NCBI RefSeq assembly: GCF_024582815.1
Contig: NZ_CP102099.1
Coordinates: 558,001-622,000, forward strand
Length of the DNA: 64,000 nucleotides
Direction of reading: 5' to 3'
Source: Acinetobacter colistiniresistens
GTDB lineage: Bacteria > Pseudomonadota > Gammaproteobacteria > Pseudomonadales > Moraxellaceae
Shown here: piece after piece, positions 25,711-35,218 of the stretch
How positions within the stretch are numbered: the first letter of the stretch is position 1
Layout: each line of letters opens with the position of its first letter
The notes under the pieces: model-generated
The model's input: only the letters and a program-made list of their open reading frames with translations
Told to the model about the DNA's origin: nothing
Database searches by the model: none
Position numbers and translations under genes: made by a program

Positions 25711-27216
25711 TCAAAGAGAAGCTGGATTATATTTTTGATAGTCAAGGACAGCTTGAGATAAATTGTAAACTCCTGCATTAATCTGATGAGCTGGTATTGA
25801 GCCAATTCCCAACCTTAAAAAATGTTGATGCTGATTTTCAGCAAAGAAAAACGGCTGTCCTGCTTCTATCAGCACACCAACATTCGCCGCATATTTCGCT
25901 AACAGAGCACAATCCATATCACTTTGCGTGTCAATCCAGCATGCAGCTCCCCCATTTAAAGAATAAGGTCTCCATGTAGGGCAGTATTGCTGCAGTGCAT
26001 GCATCAACTCTGCCCCTCGGTGCTGATGTAATTGAAACTGCCGCCTTAACATTGCATGGTAATAACCTTGGTCTATAAAAAAAGCGAAGACGCGTTGGTT
26101 AAATACATTCGGATGTCGTAACATCAAACGACGTAAATGACGTAATTCAACGATTAACTCGGGTGCAGCAACAATGTAGCCAAGCCTTAGCCCAGGTGCT
26201 AATGGCTTAGATAAACTCCCGATGTACACCACTCTGCCATGTCGATCTAAGCTTTTTAATGCAGGAATTGTCGTATTTTGAACCAGGATTTGCGCATCAT
26301 ATTCATCCTCAATAATGATGCTATCCTGCTGTTCAGCCAATTGCAGAAGCTTATTACGGCGAGAAGGAGACAATGTGACACCCGTAGGGCACTGCCTTCC
26401 AGGCGTCACGTAAATATAATCACAATCGATAGCTTGAGTTAAGGTTACCCCCTCAAGATCAACGTCAAGCGGAACGATATGTGATGTGTGCAGTCTAAAA
26501 ATATTACGAGCGTCTGGATAGCCTGGATTTTCAACCCCAACGACTTGCTCTCCATGCATGAGTAACCGTGCCAACATATACAATGCATGCTGGCTTCCGA
26601 CCGTCAGGAGAATTTCATTTTCTCGAGCCAGAATTCCTCGTGTTGGTAAGATATGCTGTCGTATCGCATTAATAAGGTATAGATCATCTCCTTGTTGTGT
26701 CATATCCCTTGCCCAAATAGAGGCATCTTTTGCCGATAAAGCTTTAACCGCACACTCACGCCATGCCGAGACCGGAAAAGTTTCCACATCAGGCTGTCCA
26801 TATATAAATGGATAAGCATAATCCATCCAGTCAATCGGCTTAGTAAGATGTCTTTGCGTAGATGGACGAAGCTGAAAACGAGAATTCCACGAAGTTGCTT
26901 TGGATGTTGTTGTGACTGTTTTACTTTCACTACGATCCATCTGGAAACTAGGGTGCACGAAGTGAGCACTTCTTTGCCTAGATTCTAAGATACGCTCAGT
27001 CACCAATTGTTGATACGCAATGGTGACCGTATTACGCCCAAGCCCGAGTTGAGTCGCTAAGTATCGAGTGGATGGAACAGCCATTCCCGGTTTTAGATAT
27101 CCCTGAACCAAAGCGGTAAACATCATCCGACAAATTCGGCCTTGCAAATTTAGACCACTATTTGCAGTATCAGCAAACAAAGCTTCCCATATCTGTGGTG
27201 CTAGTGAATTTGTCAC
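25711..27216 (-). CDS. MocR-type (GntR-aminotransferase) transcriptional regulator
   Basis: A 501-residue fusion of an N-terminal GntR winged helix (about 20-90: ALVQGYLKPGMAVPSTRYLA, then GRNTVTIAYQQLVTERILES) and a class I aminotransferase-like domain (about 130-490). The PLP-lysine is in YIGSLSKPLAPGLRLGY; DEYDAQ and TPGRQCPTG are also intact. GTG start at 27216 with AAGGA 7 bases upstream. Such regulators (PdxR, GabR, TauR) sense an amino compound that forms a PLP adduct. It is divergent from an FAD oxidoreductase/permease operon, its likely target. Confidence 0.92.
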   Translation of the reverse strand: MTNSLAPQIWEALFADTANSGLNLQGRICRMMFTALVQGYLKPGMAVPSTRYLATQLGLGRNTVTIAYQQLVTERILESRQRSAHFVHPSFQMDRSESKTVTTTSKATSWNSRFQLRPSTQRHLTKPIDWMDYAYPFIYGQPDVETFPVSAWRECAVKALSAKDASIWARDMTQQGDDLYLINAIRQHILPTRGILARENEILLTVGSQHALYMLARLLMHGEQVVGVENPGYPDARNIFRLHTSHIVPLDVDLEGVTLTQAIDCDYIYVTPGRQCPTGVTLSPSRRNKLLQLAEQQDSIIIEDEYDAQILVQNTTIPALKSLDRHGRVVYIGSLSKPLAPGLRLGYIVAAPELIVELRHLRRLMLRHPNVFNQRVFAFFIDQGYYHAMLRRQFQLHQHRGAELMHALQQYCPTWRPYSLNGGAACWIDTQSDMDCALLAKYAANVGVLIEAGQPFFFAENQHQHFLRLGIGSIPAHQINAGVYNLSQAVLDYQKYNPASL

Positions 27217-27504
27217 TCGTTTGTCCTTTTTGTTAGTGCAATTTATGAGCTAATTTGAAGCCATCATCCTTAAAGTGGTGCTTTTTAGAGATAGAAAAGC
27301 TGCATTTCTTTTAATCTGGCATCATTAAAAACTAAGCAAAACACATTCCATAATTAAAATTTATAATTAATCAATATAAAACAATAAATTAAACCAAAAA
27401 ATATCTGGCTCCATCAAAACCTCAGTTCTGGTACTACGTCGAACACAATGATTTACGTACAGTCCAATCATCAGCCGAGATCTTTAAATATTTGGAGCTA
27501 TCTA
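27217..27504. other. divergent control region of the MocR cluster
   Basis: An AT-rich region of 288 bases between the MocR gene (-) and the NTF2-like gene (+). It should hold both promoters; the direct repeat listed separately is the only regular feature I find. No gene seen. Confidence 0.4.
27403..27434. promoter_or_regulatory. candidate MocR direct-repeat operator
   Basis: TCTGGCTC (27403-27410) and TCTGGTAC (27427-27434) are direct repeats 24 bases apart in the divergent region between the MocR gene and its neighbours. MocR regulators often bind direct repeats; assignment is tentative. Confidence 0.35.
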
Positions 27505-27900
27505 ATGAATCCAACTGCACTTCTACAACTCATTACCGAGTTTTCTGCTGCCTGGAACAAACATGATGTTGAAGCCTTAATGGCCTGTATGCATCACGAC
27601 TGTTGCTTTGAAACGGTTGCAGGCAGTGATGTATTTGGTACTCGCATTCAAGGCTTTGATGCGGTCCGACAAGCATTTGAAAATACCTTTCAATCTTTCC
27701 CTGATGCCCAATGGCTGAATGCTAAACACTGGTTAAGTGAAGATGCGCAATTTGGTATTTCAGAAACGACTTTTACTGCAACTGCACCAGATGGTGGACA
27801 TATTGAAGCCAACATGGTCGATGTCTTTACCTTCAAAGATGGAAAAATCCTAATTAAAAATGCATTCCGTAAAAATCGGCCCGTACAGGTCGCTGCATAA
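27505..27900 (+). CDS. NTF2-like (SnoaL-type) protein
   Basis: A 131-residue protein from the ATG at 27505, which has TTTGGAGC about 9 bases upstream; a longer frame from 27448 lacks such a site. The alpha+beta cone fold is indicated by LLQLITEFSAAWNKHDVEAL, then the ACMHHDCCFETVAG strand and a C-terminal MVDVFTFKDGKILIKNAFRK. SnoaL/NTF2-like proteins include isomerases, hydratases and binding proteins. Only 12 bases before the FAD oxidoreductase gene, so it likely acts on the same substrate or product. Function not known. Confidence 0.82.
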   Translation: MNPTALLQLITEFSAAWNKHDVEALMACMHHDCCFETVAGSDVFGTRIQGFDAVRQAFENTFQSFPDAQWLNAKHWLSEDAQFGISETTFTATAPDGGHIEANMVDVFTFKDGKILIKNAFRKNRPVQVAA

Positions 27901-27912
27901 AGGAGCTTGTCT

Positions 27913-29340
27913 ATGAATCAATCGATACAGCATTTGATTGGCGATTCGGATCAGCACATCCCTCCCATTCAAAATGTATTCAATACGTACAATACAAAGT
28001 TTGATCCTTTAATCGATCAAGGATTAAAAGGTAATGAACAATATGCCCCCACCTATTGGGTTGCAACTGCTGGCACTCCACCAGAAGATGACGGTCCGCT
28101 TCTAGGTGACATCGATGCAGATATTGTGATCATTGGTGGTGGTTTTACTGGTCTTTCTACTGCGCTCACCTTAGCTGAAAAATTTGGAACTGCGCCCTTG
28201 GTACTAGAAGCCAATCGTACCGCATGGGGGTGTACTAGCCGTAATGGTGGTCAAGGACAAAATGCGTCTGGTCGCCTCTATCGCTCACAATGGATTGATA
28301 AATGGGGACTAGATACTGCAAAACGTCTCGACGCTGAAATCAGAGAGGGTTTTGATTATTTCAAGGAACTCGTGAGTGGTATTGACTGTGATGCACAAGA
28401 TGGTGGGCATTTATATATTGCTCATCGTGCAAAGAAAATGGCCTTTCTTGAAAATGAGGGCAAAGTCATGCGTGAGGCCTTCGGATATCAAACACGAATA
28501 TTGGGTCGAGAGCAGCTCCATGAAGAATTCGTAGCAGATCAAGAGGCTGCGGGGGCATTATTCGAACCTGAGGGTGTTGGTGTACACCCATTAAAATTAG
28601 CTTTTGGTTATTTAAAGCGTGCCCGTGCAGCAGGTGCAAAAGTACATACATCGACGCCTGTGCTCAATTGGGAAACACGCAACGGTATCCATTACTTACA
28701 GACGCCATATGGCATCGTCAAAGCAAAACGTGTTGCTGTTGCGACAGGTGGATATACACCGAATGGTTTACACCCAAGTTTGTCTGGCAAAATCATGCCG
28801 ATTTTATCTAATTCGATCGTGACTCGACCTTTAACAACACAAGAACTCAAACAGGCTGGATTAAACAGTACAACTTTTATTACGGATACACGCACCTTAA
28901 GACACTACTACCGCTTACTCCCAGATGGTTCAGTACAATGTGGCAGCAGAAGTGCGCTTACGGGTGCTGATGCCAACAATCCTGCACACCTTGAAAGATT
29001 AAAGGAGGGTCTTTACCGTAAATTTCCTAGCTTACGTGGTATACCGATTGCATATTCTTGGTGGGGGTGGGTTGATGTCAGCCATGACATGATGCCTCGG
29101 ATCGTACAACCAAATCCTGATGAAACCATTTATTACGCCATCGGTTATGGTGGTAATGGTGTCTCATTTTCAGCAATGGCAGGTCATCGTTTGGCAGAGC
29201 GAATCATGGGTATTCAACGTCCTCAATTCGAATTACCTATTTACCAATCACCACTACCATCACATTTATTTCGTCCCTTTAGACGACTGGGTCAAGCCTT
29301 GTTATATCGCTGGTATTACTTAAAGGACGAGATGCTTTGA
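27913..29340 (+). CDS. FAD-dependent amine/amino-acid oxidoreductase (DAO family)
   Basis: A 475-residue flavoenzyme. The ATG at 27913 is preferred (AGGAG 7 bases before); a TTG 6 bases earlier is too close. The FAD-binding Rossmann motif is ADIVIIGGGFTGLSTALTLA at about residue 70, preceded by YWVATAG typical of PuuB-like enzymes. The CTSRNGGQGQNASGRL segment and C-terminal YAIGYGGNGVSFSAMAGHRL also fit the gamma-glutamylputrescine oxidase-type DAO group. It likely oxidises a secondary or primary amine to an aldehyde or oxoacid with FADH2; the exact amine is unknown. It ends one base before the permease frame. Confidence 0.88.
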   Translation: MNQSIQHLIGDSDQHIPPIQNVFNTYNTKFDPLIDQGLKGNEQYAPTYWVATAGTPPEDDGPLLGDIDADIVIIGGGFTGLSTALTLAEKFGTAPLVLEANRTAWGCTSRNGGQGQNASGRLYRSQWIDKWGLDTAKRLDAEIREGFDYFKELVSGIDCDAQDGGHLYIAHRAKKMAFLENEGKVMREAFGYQTRILGREQLHEEFVADQEAAGALFEPEGVGVHPLKLAFGYLKRARAAGAKVHTSTPVLNWETRNGIHYLQTPYGIVKAKRVAVATGGYTPNGLHPSLSGKIMPILSNSIVTRPLTTQELKQAGLNSTTFITDTRTLRHYYRLLPDGSVQCGSRSALTGADANNPAHLERLKEGLYRKFPSLRGIPIAYSWWGWVDVSHDMMPRIVQPNPDETIYYAIGYGGNGVSFSAMAGHRLAERIMGIQRPQFELPIYQSPLPSHLFRPFRRLGQALLYRWYYLKDEML

Positions 29341-29400
29341 GTGCTATTTCGCAATCAGGCGAACAGTCACGATATAAAAAATTATGAGGGATATGCAGTT

Positions 29401-30840
29401 ATGTATGATTCAAATTCTAATCAAGATTTAAAAAGCACATTGAAGCCTCGGCATGTACAAATGATGGCTCTCGGTGGTGTGATTGGTATGGGCTTATTCG
29501 TGGGGAGTTCAGTTGTCATTCAAGCTGCTGGCCCAGCAGCTATTTTGTCATTTTTGATCACAGGTATTTTGATCATTCTGGTCATGAGAATGCTTGGTGA
29601 GCTAGCAACCGCTTCTCCCGTTACAGGGTCTTTTTATGCTTATGCCCGTTATGCCTTTAAAGACTCTCCATTTTTATCTCGATTGGCTGGCTTTATGACG
29701 GGGTGGATGTATTGGTATTTTTGGGTGATTGTAATCGCGCTTGAAGCCATCGTCGGTGCAAAACTGCTTGCGTATTGGATGCCTGATTTACCTCAATGGA
29801 TTGTCAGTCTAGTTCTGTTGATCTTACTGACAGCCACCAATCTGTTTTCTGTTCGCTCTTTTGGTGAGTTTGAATTCTGGTTTTCCTCAATTAAAGTTGC
29901 TGCGATTACAGTCTTTATTTTCTTGTGTTCTATTTACTTATTCGGCTGGTGGCCAAATCATCAAGCTTCAGGATTTGGAGAGCTCTTCAAACATGGCGGT
30001 TTTATGCCAAACGGCTGGGGGCCTGTCTTATCAGGCGCTGTAGCTGCAACAGCGTTCTATTTTGGCGCAGAGATTGTCACCATTGCAGCGGCCGAAACCA
30101 AGAATCCCGAAGAATCCGTTGCGAAAGCGACTCAATCTGTTATCACACGGGTTTTGATCTTCTATGTTTGTTCTATTTTCCTCGTGGTTTGTATTGTCCC
30201 TTGGAATAGCACTGCGATTGCAACACCTTATGTCAGTGCCTTACAGATATTAAATATTCCCTATGTTGCGGACATTATGAACGGCGTGATTTTAGTTGCG
30301 GTGCTCAGCTGTCTAAACTCTGGCGTTTATGCCGCAAGCCGTATGTTATTTGCTTTAACAAAAAATGGGGATGCGCCTCGTAGCCTAACCAAGCTGTCAA
30401 AAAATGGAGTTCCTATCCGTGCCATTTTATTTAGCACTCTATTTGGTTATTTTTCGATCTTAGCCTCCTACTTTTCTCCAGACGGCGTATTTCCTTTTCT
30501 CGTTGAATCGTATGGAACCGTCGCGCTATTTGTTTATATCATTATTGCCTTTTCTCAAATTCGTTTACGCCGTCATTTAGAACGCGTCGCGCCTGAACGC
30601 TTGAAAGTTCGGATGTGGTGTTTTCCTTATCTCAGCTACCTTGCGATCATCGGTATGTTATGTATTTTTGCTGCCATGGCATTTTTACCAAACCTACAGA
30701 AAGCCTTTTGGTTCGGGATCGCAAGTGCTGTAATGATGTTCTGTATCTTTATGATTCGTGACTACTTTGAACTACTCAAGCTACGTCATCGTTATCCCCA
30801 ATTAGATACGTTCATCACCACAAAAAATCACAAAATCTAA
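29401..30840 (+). CDS. APC family amino acid permease (GabP-like)
   Basis: A 479-residue, 12-helix amino acid importer. The ATG at 29401 (MYDSNSNQDLKSTLKPRHVQ) fits the usual family N-terminus and has GAGGGA upstream; the frame is open back to 29341. Signature segments: MMALGGVIGMGLFVGSSVVI in helix 1, AAATAFYFGAEIVTIAAAET with the conserved AAETKNPEESV, and LNSGVYAASRMLFALTKNG. It belongs to the AAT group (GabP, AroP, CycA relatives). Cotranscribed with the FAD enzyme, so it probably imports that enzyme's substrate. Confidence 0.92.
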   Translation: MYDSNSNQDLKSTLKPRHVQMMALGGVIGMGLFVGSSVVIQAAGPAAILSFLITGILIILVMRMLGELATASPVTGSFYAYARYAFKDSPFLSRLAGFMTGWMYWYFWVIVIALEAIVGAKLLAYWMPDLPQWIVSLVLLILLTATNLFSVRSFGEFEFWFSSIKVAAITVFIFLCSIYLFGWWPNHQASGFGELFKHGGFMPNGWGPVLSGAVAATAFYFGAEIVTIAAAETKNPEESVAKATQSVITRVLIFYVCSIFLVVCIVPWNSTAIATPYVSALQILNIPYVADIMNGVILVAVLSCLNSGVYAASRMLFALTKNGDAPRSLTKLSKNGVPIRAILFSTLFGYFSILASYFSPDGVFPFLVESYGTVALFVYIIIAFSQIRLRRHLERVAPERLKVRMWCFPYLSYLAIIGMLCIFAAMAFLPNLQKAFWFGIASAVMMFCIFMIRDYFELLKLRHRYPQLDTFITTKNHKI

Positions 30841-30855
30841 GCTCGCTGTCTCTCA

Positions 30856-30879
30856 ACGACCTGCTTCATCGTAGGTCGT
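30856..30879 (+). repeat. inverted repeat between permease and EamA genes
   Basis: ACGACCT (30856-30862) and AGGTCGT (30873-30879) lie in the 57-base gap. There is no T-run, so it is probably an mRNA hairpin that tunes the downstream gene rather than a terminator. Confidence 0.45.
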
Positions 30880-30897
30880 CTTGATCAGGAATTCTTT

Positions 30898-31794
30898 ATG
30901 TTACTAAAAGATAAGCTCGCTGCTTTGGCAGTGGTGTTCATCTGGGGTATTAACTTTTATTTCATGAAAGTTGGTATAAGTGAAATCAGCCCGATGATGC
31001 TTGGATGCCTACGCTATATATTAGTGTTATTGCCAGCCTTGTTTCTTATTCGCATTCCGCAAGTCGGTTGGAAATGGCTTCTGCTTTATGGGCTGATCAG
31101 TAACTTTTCCCAATTTGCATTTATGTTTAGTGCAATTGCTACGGGCATGCCTACAGGGTTGGTGGCTTTAGTGGTGCAATCCCAAGCCTTCTTTACTGTC
31201 ATCATCGCTACTTTTTTTCTCAAAGAGCAGGCGTCTTGGAATCAGTGGTTGGCTATCGTGATAGCGTCATTCGGCTTAGGATTGATTGCTTTAGGACAAC
31301 AACATAGCCATGTCCCTTTGCTCGGTTTGCTCTTGGTTCTATGTTCAGCTTTCTCTTGGGCATGTGGAAATATTGTCGTCAAACGTATGAAGTCTGTTCA
31401 TCCAATTGGGTTGGTGGTTTGGGGAAACCTACTCACACCCCTTTGGTTTTTATTATTGGCTATCCAGACCACAGGTTGGCAAGGAGTCATTGCAGATTGG
31501 TATGCTTTAAGTTGGAGAGGATTCGGCGCAGCAGCTTTTCTAGCCTATTTTGCAACAATCGTTGGTTATGGTTTATGGATTTATTTATTAACTCGCTATC
31601 CTGCGGCAAAAATCAGCCCTCTCTCGCTCTGGGTGCCTGTAATTAGTATGATTTTCGCTTATCTTGTACTCGATGAACATCTGAATGGTTGGCAATGGTT
31701 AGGCTCAATCATTGTAATGCTGAGCTTAATGGTTCATTTACTTGGACAAAAGATCAAGGTGTCTTCTATTCGTAGAAAGATGCTACAAAGTTAA
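30898..31794 (+). CDS. EamA (DMT superfamily) transporter
   Basis: A 298-residue, ten-helix protein made of two EamA repeats (about 5-135 and 145-285): LAALAVVFIWGINFYFMKVG starts the first, and LGLLLVLCSAFSWACGNIVV the second. AGGA sits 7 bases before the ATG. Family members export amino acids and metabolites. It is the last gene of the plus-strand cluster after an importer, so it may export an excess amino acid or pathway by-product; this is inference from position. A weak bidirectional hairpin (ATATCAAG/CTTGATAT, 31831-31868) follows. Confidence 0.88.
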   Translation: MLLKDKLAALAVVFIWGINFYFMKVGISEISPMMLGCLRYILVLLPALFLIRIPQVGWKWLLLYGLISNFSQFAFMFSAIATGMPTGLVALVVQSQAFFTVIIATFFLKEQASWNQWLAIVIASFGLGLIALGQQHSHVPLLGLLLVLCSAFSWACGNIVVKRMKSVHPIGLVVWGNLLTPLWFLLLAIQTTGWQGVIADWYALSWRGFGAAAFLAYFATIVGYGLWIYLLTRYPAAKISPLSLWVPVISMIFAYLVLDEHLNGWQWLGSIIVMLSLMVHLLGQKIKVSSIRRKMLQS

Positions 31795-31830
31795 ATTTGT
31801 TCATTGTTCTTTACACAACTTCTTTTCCCC

Positions 31831-31868
31831 ATATCAAGCCGCCTAATAAATTTTAGATTGCTTGATAT
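31831..31868. terminator. weak hairpin between convergent operons
   Basis: ATATCAAG and CTTGATAT, 8-bp perfect arms with a 22-base loop, between the EamA gene (+) and the MHS transporter gene (-). No T-run directly after the stem. Confidence 0.4.
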
Positions 31869-31906
31869 AAGGTGAGGGTAGATAAAAATCCTATTCGGCA
31901 AGACGA

Positions 31907-33268
31907 TTACAAAGGGTCCGTGGCATTCTTATCAAGCTTTAAACGATCTTTACTTTGATAAGGTTGATCTAGTCCGACGCTCTGATCCCGTGGCATAAAG
32001 GTGGTAGAGATAATCGCAATCACTGCCATACTGCCAATATATATCATAATCAAATGCGGACTACCGTCACCCACACTCAACAGTTTGGTGGCAATCAGTG
32101 GTGCAAGTCCTCCTCCCAACACACCTGCCAACTGTACCGAGATGGAGATACCGCTATAACGGATTTCTGCTGGGAACTGCCGCGCAAACAATTGTGCTTG
32201 TGGCGCATACATAATCGGGAACACTACGCCAATCGCCAACACGATTGCAGTCCAGACCAACACAGGGTCTTTGGTATTCAACATGCTAAAAAATGGATAG
32301 CTATATAGTGCCAGTACACATAAGCCGAACATGAACATATTGCGTTGCCCGACTTTATCAGACAAATGTCCACATAATGGGGTCATAAACATAATCACAA
32401 TGGCCCCACAAATAGTGGCAAAGAGGATCTCTTGTCTGGCAATCCCGAGCTGTGTGGTGGTGTAGGCCAAAGTAAAGGTCGAAGCAATATAAAACCAGGC
32501 ATTTTCAGCCGCGCGCGCCACAATAATGCTGATCAGTTGCTTTGGATGCTTTTTAAAGACCTGTAAAGCAGGGACTTTAACTTTGTCTGCTTGCTGCTTC
32601 ACTTTTTCAAAATCGGGCGACTCAGGCACTTTAACCCGAATATACCAACCGACTGCCAGTAACACGATACTGGCAAGGAACGGAATCCGCCAACCCCAAC
32701 TAAACAAAGCCTGCTCAGGCAATAAAGATACCAATCCCAATGCAATCGAAGCCAGCATTAAGCCACCGCCAGTACTGGCTTGAGGCAGACTGCCCCAAAA
32801 CCCCTTTTTACCTTCTGGCGCATGTTCCACCGCCATCAGTATGGCACCGCCCCACTCGCCTCCCATCGCCATACCTTGCACAAAGCGCAAGATCACCAAA
32901 CAGATGGCAGCCCAGTAACCGATTGATTCATAGGTCGGTAACAGACCAATCAGGACGGTGGGAATCCCCATCAGCATCAGGGTTAGCAGCAACATCGATT
33001 TTCGCCCGATCTTGTCACCAAAATGCCCAAACACCAAACCGCCCAACGGTCGACCGATAAATCCCACCGCATAGGTGGCAAATGCGGCAAGCACACCCGT
33101 TAACGGATCAAGGTTAGGGAAAAACAATTTATTAAAAATTAAAGCTGCCGCAGCACCGTAGATAAAAAAGTCATACCACTCAATCGTAGTGCCCACCATA
33201 CTTGAGATACCCGCCAAGCGATGAGATGACTTTTTAGCAGATGAACCGTTTCCATGTATTGTTTGCAT
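31907..33268 (-). CDS. MFS transporter, metabolite:H+ symporter (MHS) family
   Basis: A 453-residue, 12-helix transporter. Three ATGs are adjacent; 33268 has AAGGA 8 bases upstream. SSMVGTTIEWYDFFIYGAAA in helix 1 and the loop GHFGDKIGRKSMLLLTLMLM are MHS hallmarks (as in ProP, ShiA, KgtP); RFVQGMAMGGEWGGAILMAV follows. Last gene of the valine/isobutyrate operon, 111 bases from its upstream neighbour, so a carboxylate from that pathway (for example a branched short-chain acid) is the likely substrate. Specificity is inferred only from context. Confidence 0.87.
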   Translation of the reverse strand: MQTIHGNGSSAKKSSHRLAGISSMVGTTIEWYDFFIYGAAAALIFNKLFFPNLDPLTGVLAAFATYAVGFIGRPLGGLVFGHFGDKIGRKSMLLLTLMLMGIPTVLIGLLPTYESIGYWAAICLVILRFVQGMAMGGEWGGAILMAVEHAPEGKKGFWGSLPQASTGGGLMLASIALGLVSLLPEQALFSWGWRIPFLASIVLLAVGWYIRVKVPESPDFEKVKQQADKVKVPALQVFKKHPKQLISIIVARAAENAWFYIASTFTLAYTTTQLGIARQEILFATICGAIVIMFMTPLCGHLSDKVGQRNMFMFGLCVLALYSYPFFSMLNTKDPVLVWTAIVLAIGVVFPIMYAPQAQLFARQFPAEIRYSGISISVQLAGVLGGGLAPLIATKLLSVGDGSPHLIMIYIGSMAVIAIISTTFMPRDQSVGLDQPYQSKDRLKLDKNATDPL

Positions 33269-33385
33269 CATCATGTTCCTTTCTTGGATTTTCTTGTTTT
33301 ATATTCTTTGCGGACCATCAGTCCTGATCATCCGCATTTCAGACGGTTTAATCCTCCTTAGATAAGTCAATATGCATGATTGGAT

Positions 33386-34411
33386 TTAGCTGAGTTTTTC
33401 CAGAATCTGTTCCAGCTCTAGATTCCGTTGTTGCCATTGCGGCTGTTTGTCTTTGTCTACAATCAGGGCACGTACCCCTTCAATAAAATCGCCATGATCA
33501 AACCAGATATCTTGTAGATCCCGTTCCAGTTGCATACATTGTGCTAAAGACAGGCCACGGCCTAAATGTTGCAGCTTTAAACTGGTTTGTTTGGCAATAG
33601 ATGACCGCTGCTGCAAGATGCCGAGCATTTTTTCTGCCCAAGGTCGCAACTGTTCATCCTGTTCTTGTGCCAGACTATGTTCAATTTCATCCACATGCTG
33701 AAAACCGAAATGCTTGCGTATGCCATCTGCCAACGGTTTCAGTTCACTTTCAGCCGGTCGGGTAATAAAGCAAGCGACAATATGCTCAATATTCTGTTTG
33801 CTTAAATTCGGCTCATTGATCAGTGCCTGTTGCAAAGCCTCTAATTTGTCACTCGGCACATGGTAGTCAATCAAGTCCAAATAAAGCGCATCACTGCTGC
33901 TGATCTGCTCGCCTGTAAGCGCCAGATACACGCCGATGTCATCCAGTCGAGACAGGAAATGGGTGGCACCAACATCTGGGAAAAAACCAATCGCTGTTTC
34001 AGGCATGGCAAATCGAGATTTTTCACTGCTCACCACAATATGACAGGCTTGTGCCAAACCAAAACCACCGCCCAGTACATAACCATCCAGCACAACAACG
34101 ATAGGTTTTTCATATTCACGCAGCAGGTTCAGCATTTTATATTCGGCGCTAAAATAGCCCGTATAATCAGCCGTATCATTTTTATAACTGTCATACAGAT
34201 AGCGAATATCGCCACCTGCACAGAAGGCTTTGGGGCTATTCGACTTAATCAAAACCGCTTGAATCGACGCATCATCGCGCCACAATTCCAGTTGATTACA
34301 AATGCCCTCAATCATCTCGAGAGACAGTGCATTTAAATGTTTGACACGATCTAAGCTCATCAGGCCAAGACCACCTTTTTGCTCAATCATTAACTGCTGT
34401 TCGATATTCAT
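33386..34411 (-). CDS. 3-hydroxyisobutyryl-CoA hydrolase
   Basis: A 341-residue crotonase-fold thioesterase. It is longer than enoyl-CoA hydratases and carries the HIBCH pattern: SPKAFCAGGDIRYLYDSYKN, VVLDGYVLGGGFGLAQACHI (oxyanion hole) and FAMPETAIGFFPDVGATHFL (catalytic Glu and the Asp of the FPDVG box), plus the C-terminal helical extension. It releases 3-hydroxyisobutyrate from its CoA ester in valine breakdown, feeding the mmsB product encoded in the same operon. 12 bases separate it from the enoyl-CoA hydratase gene. Confidence 0.93.
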   Translation of the reverse strand: MNIEQQLMIEQKGGLGLMSLDRVKHLNALSLEMIEGICNQLELWRDDASIQAVLIKSNSPKAFCAGGDIRYLYDSYKNDTADYTGYFSAEYKMLNLLREYEKPIVVVLDGYVLGGGFGLAQACHIVVSSEKSRFAMPETAIGFFPDVGATHFLSRLDDIGVYLALTGEQISSSDALYLDLIDYHVPSDKLEALQQALINEPNLSKQNIEHIVACFITRPAESELKPLADGIRKHFGFQHVDEIEHSLAQEQDEQLRPWAEKMLGILQQRSSIAKQTSLKLQHLGRGLSLAQCMQLERDLQDIWFDHGDFIEGVRALIVDKDKQPQWQQRNLELEQILEKLS

Positions 34412-34423
34412 TTTATTGATCTC

Positions 34424-35197
34424 TTATCGATGATTAAATTTGGCCTGACGTTTTTCCACAAAGGCCTGCATGCCTTCTTTCTGATCGGATGTGGCAAAAA
34501 TGGAGTGAAACATACGTCGTTCAAAACGTAAGCCTTCGGTCAAATTGACTTCAAAGGCACGATTAATGCTTTCTTTCAGCATCATATTGGCGGTTAAAGA
34601 GCGCGCAGCAATGCTTTCTGCGGCTTGCAAGGTCTGTTGCAATAATTCGTGTTTATCAAACACCCGTGCGACCAAACCACTTTGCTCGGCTTCAACCGCA
34701 CTCATTTGCCGTGCAGTGAGGCACATTTCCATGGCTTTGGCTTTGCCAATCGCATGGGTTAAACGCTGTGTACCGCCAATCCCGGGAATCACCCCCAAGG
34801 TAATTTCAGGCAAACCGAACTTGGCATTGTCCGCACAATAGATAAAGTCGCACATCAATGCCAACTCACAGCCGCCACCCAATGCATAACCACTGACTGC
34901 AGCAATCAACGGTTTACGGCGTTGCGCAATACGATCGGCCAGATGAAAAAAATCATCAAAATAAATATCGGGAAAGTTGAGCTCGGCCATTTCCTTAATA
35001 TCAGCCCCTGCAGCAAAGGCTTTTTCTGAACCTGCCAACACCATACAGCCAATCTCGCGATCTTTTTCTAATTCATCTAAAGCCTGATTAACTTCACTGA
35101 TCAACTCAGTATTTAAGGCATTGAGAGCTTGGGGACGATTCAGGGTAATCAATCCCACGCCATTGCGTTTTTCGAATAAGATGGTTTGCCACTGCAT
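34424..35197 (-). CDS. enoyl-CoA hydratase
   Basis: A 257-residue crotonase. ATG at 35197 (AAGGA 7 bases before); an ATG one codon earlier is possible. Both catalytic glutamates are present, in YALGGGCELALMCDFIYCAD and KFGLPEITLGVIPGIGGTQR; the oxyanion loop is AFAAGADIKEMAE. In this operon it should hydrate methacrylyl-CoA to 3-hydroxyisobutyryl-CoA, between the acyl-CoA dehydrogenase and the hydrolase. Confidence 0.93.
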   Translation of the reverse strand: MQWQTILFEKRNGVGLITLNRPQALNALNTELISEVNQALDELEKDREIGCMVLAGSEKAFAAGADIKEMAELNFPDIYFDDFFHLADRIAQRRKPLIAAVSGYALGGGCELALMCDFIYCADNAKFGLPEITLGVIPGIGGTQRLTHAIGKAKAMEMCLTARQMSAVEAEQSGLVARVFDKHELLQQTLQAAESIAARSLTANMMLKESINRAFEVNLTEGLRFERRMFHSIFATSDQKEGMQAFVEKRQAKFNHR

Positions 35198-35218
35198 CAT
35201 GGATTCCTTGTTATATTG

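Noticed and set aside
28466..28895. Minus-strand frames inside the FAD oxidoreductase gene
   Set aside because: Overlap an intact flavoenzyme and show no start signal or recognisable motif.
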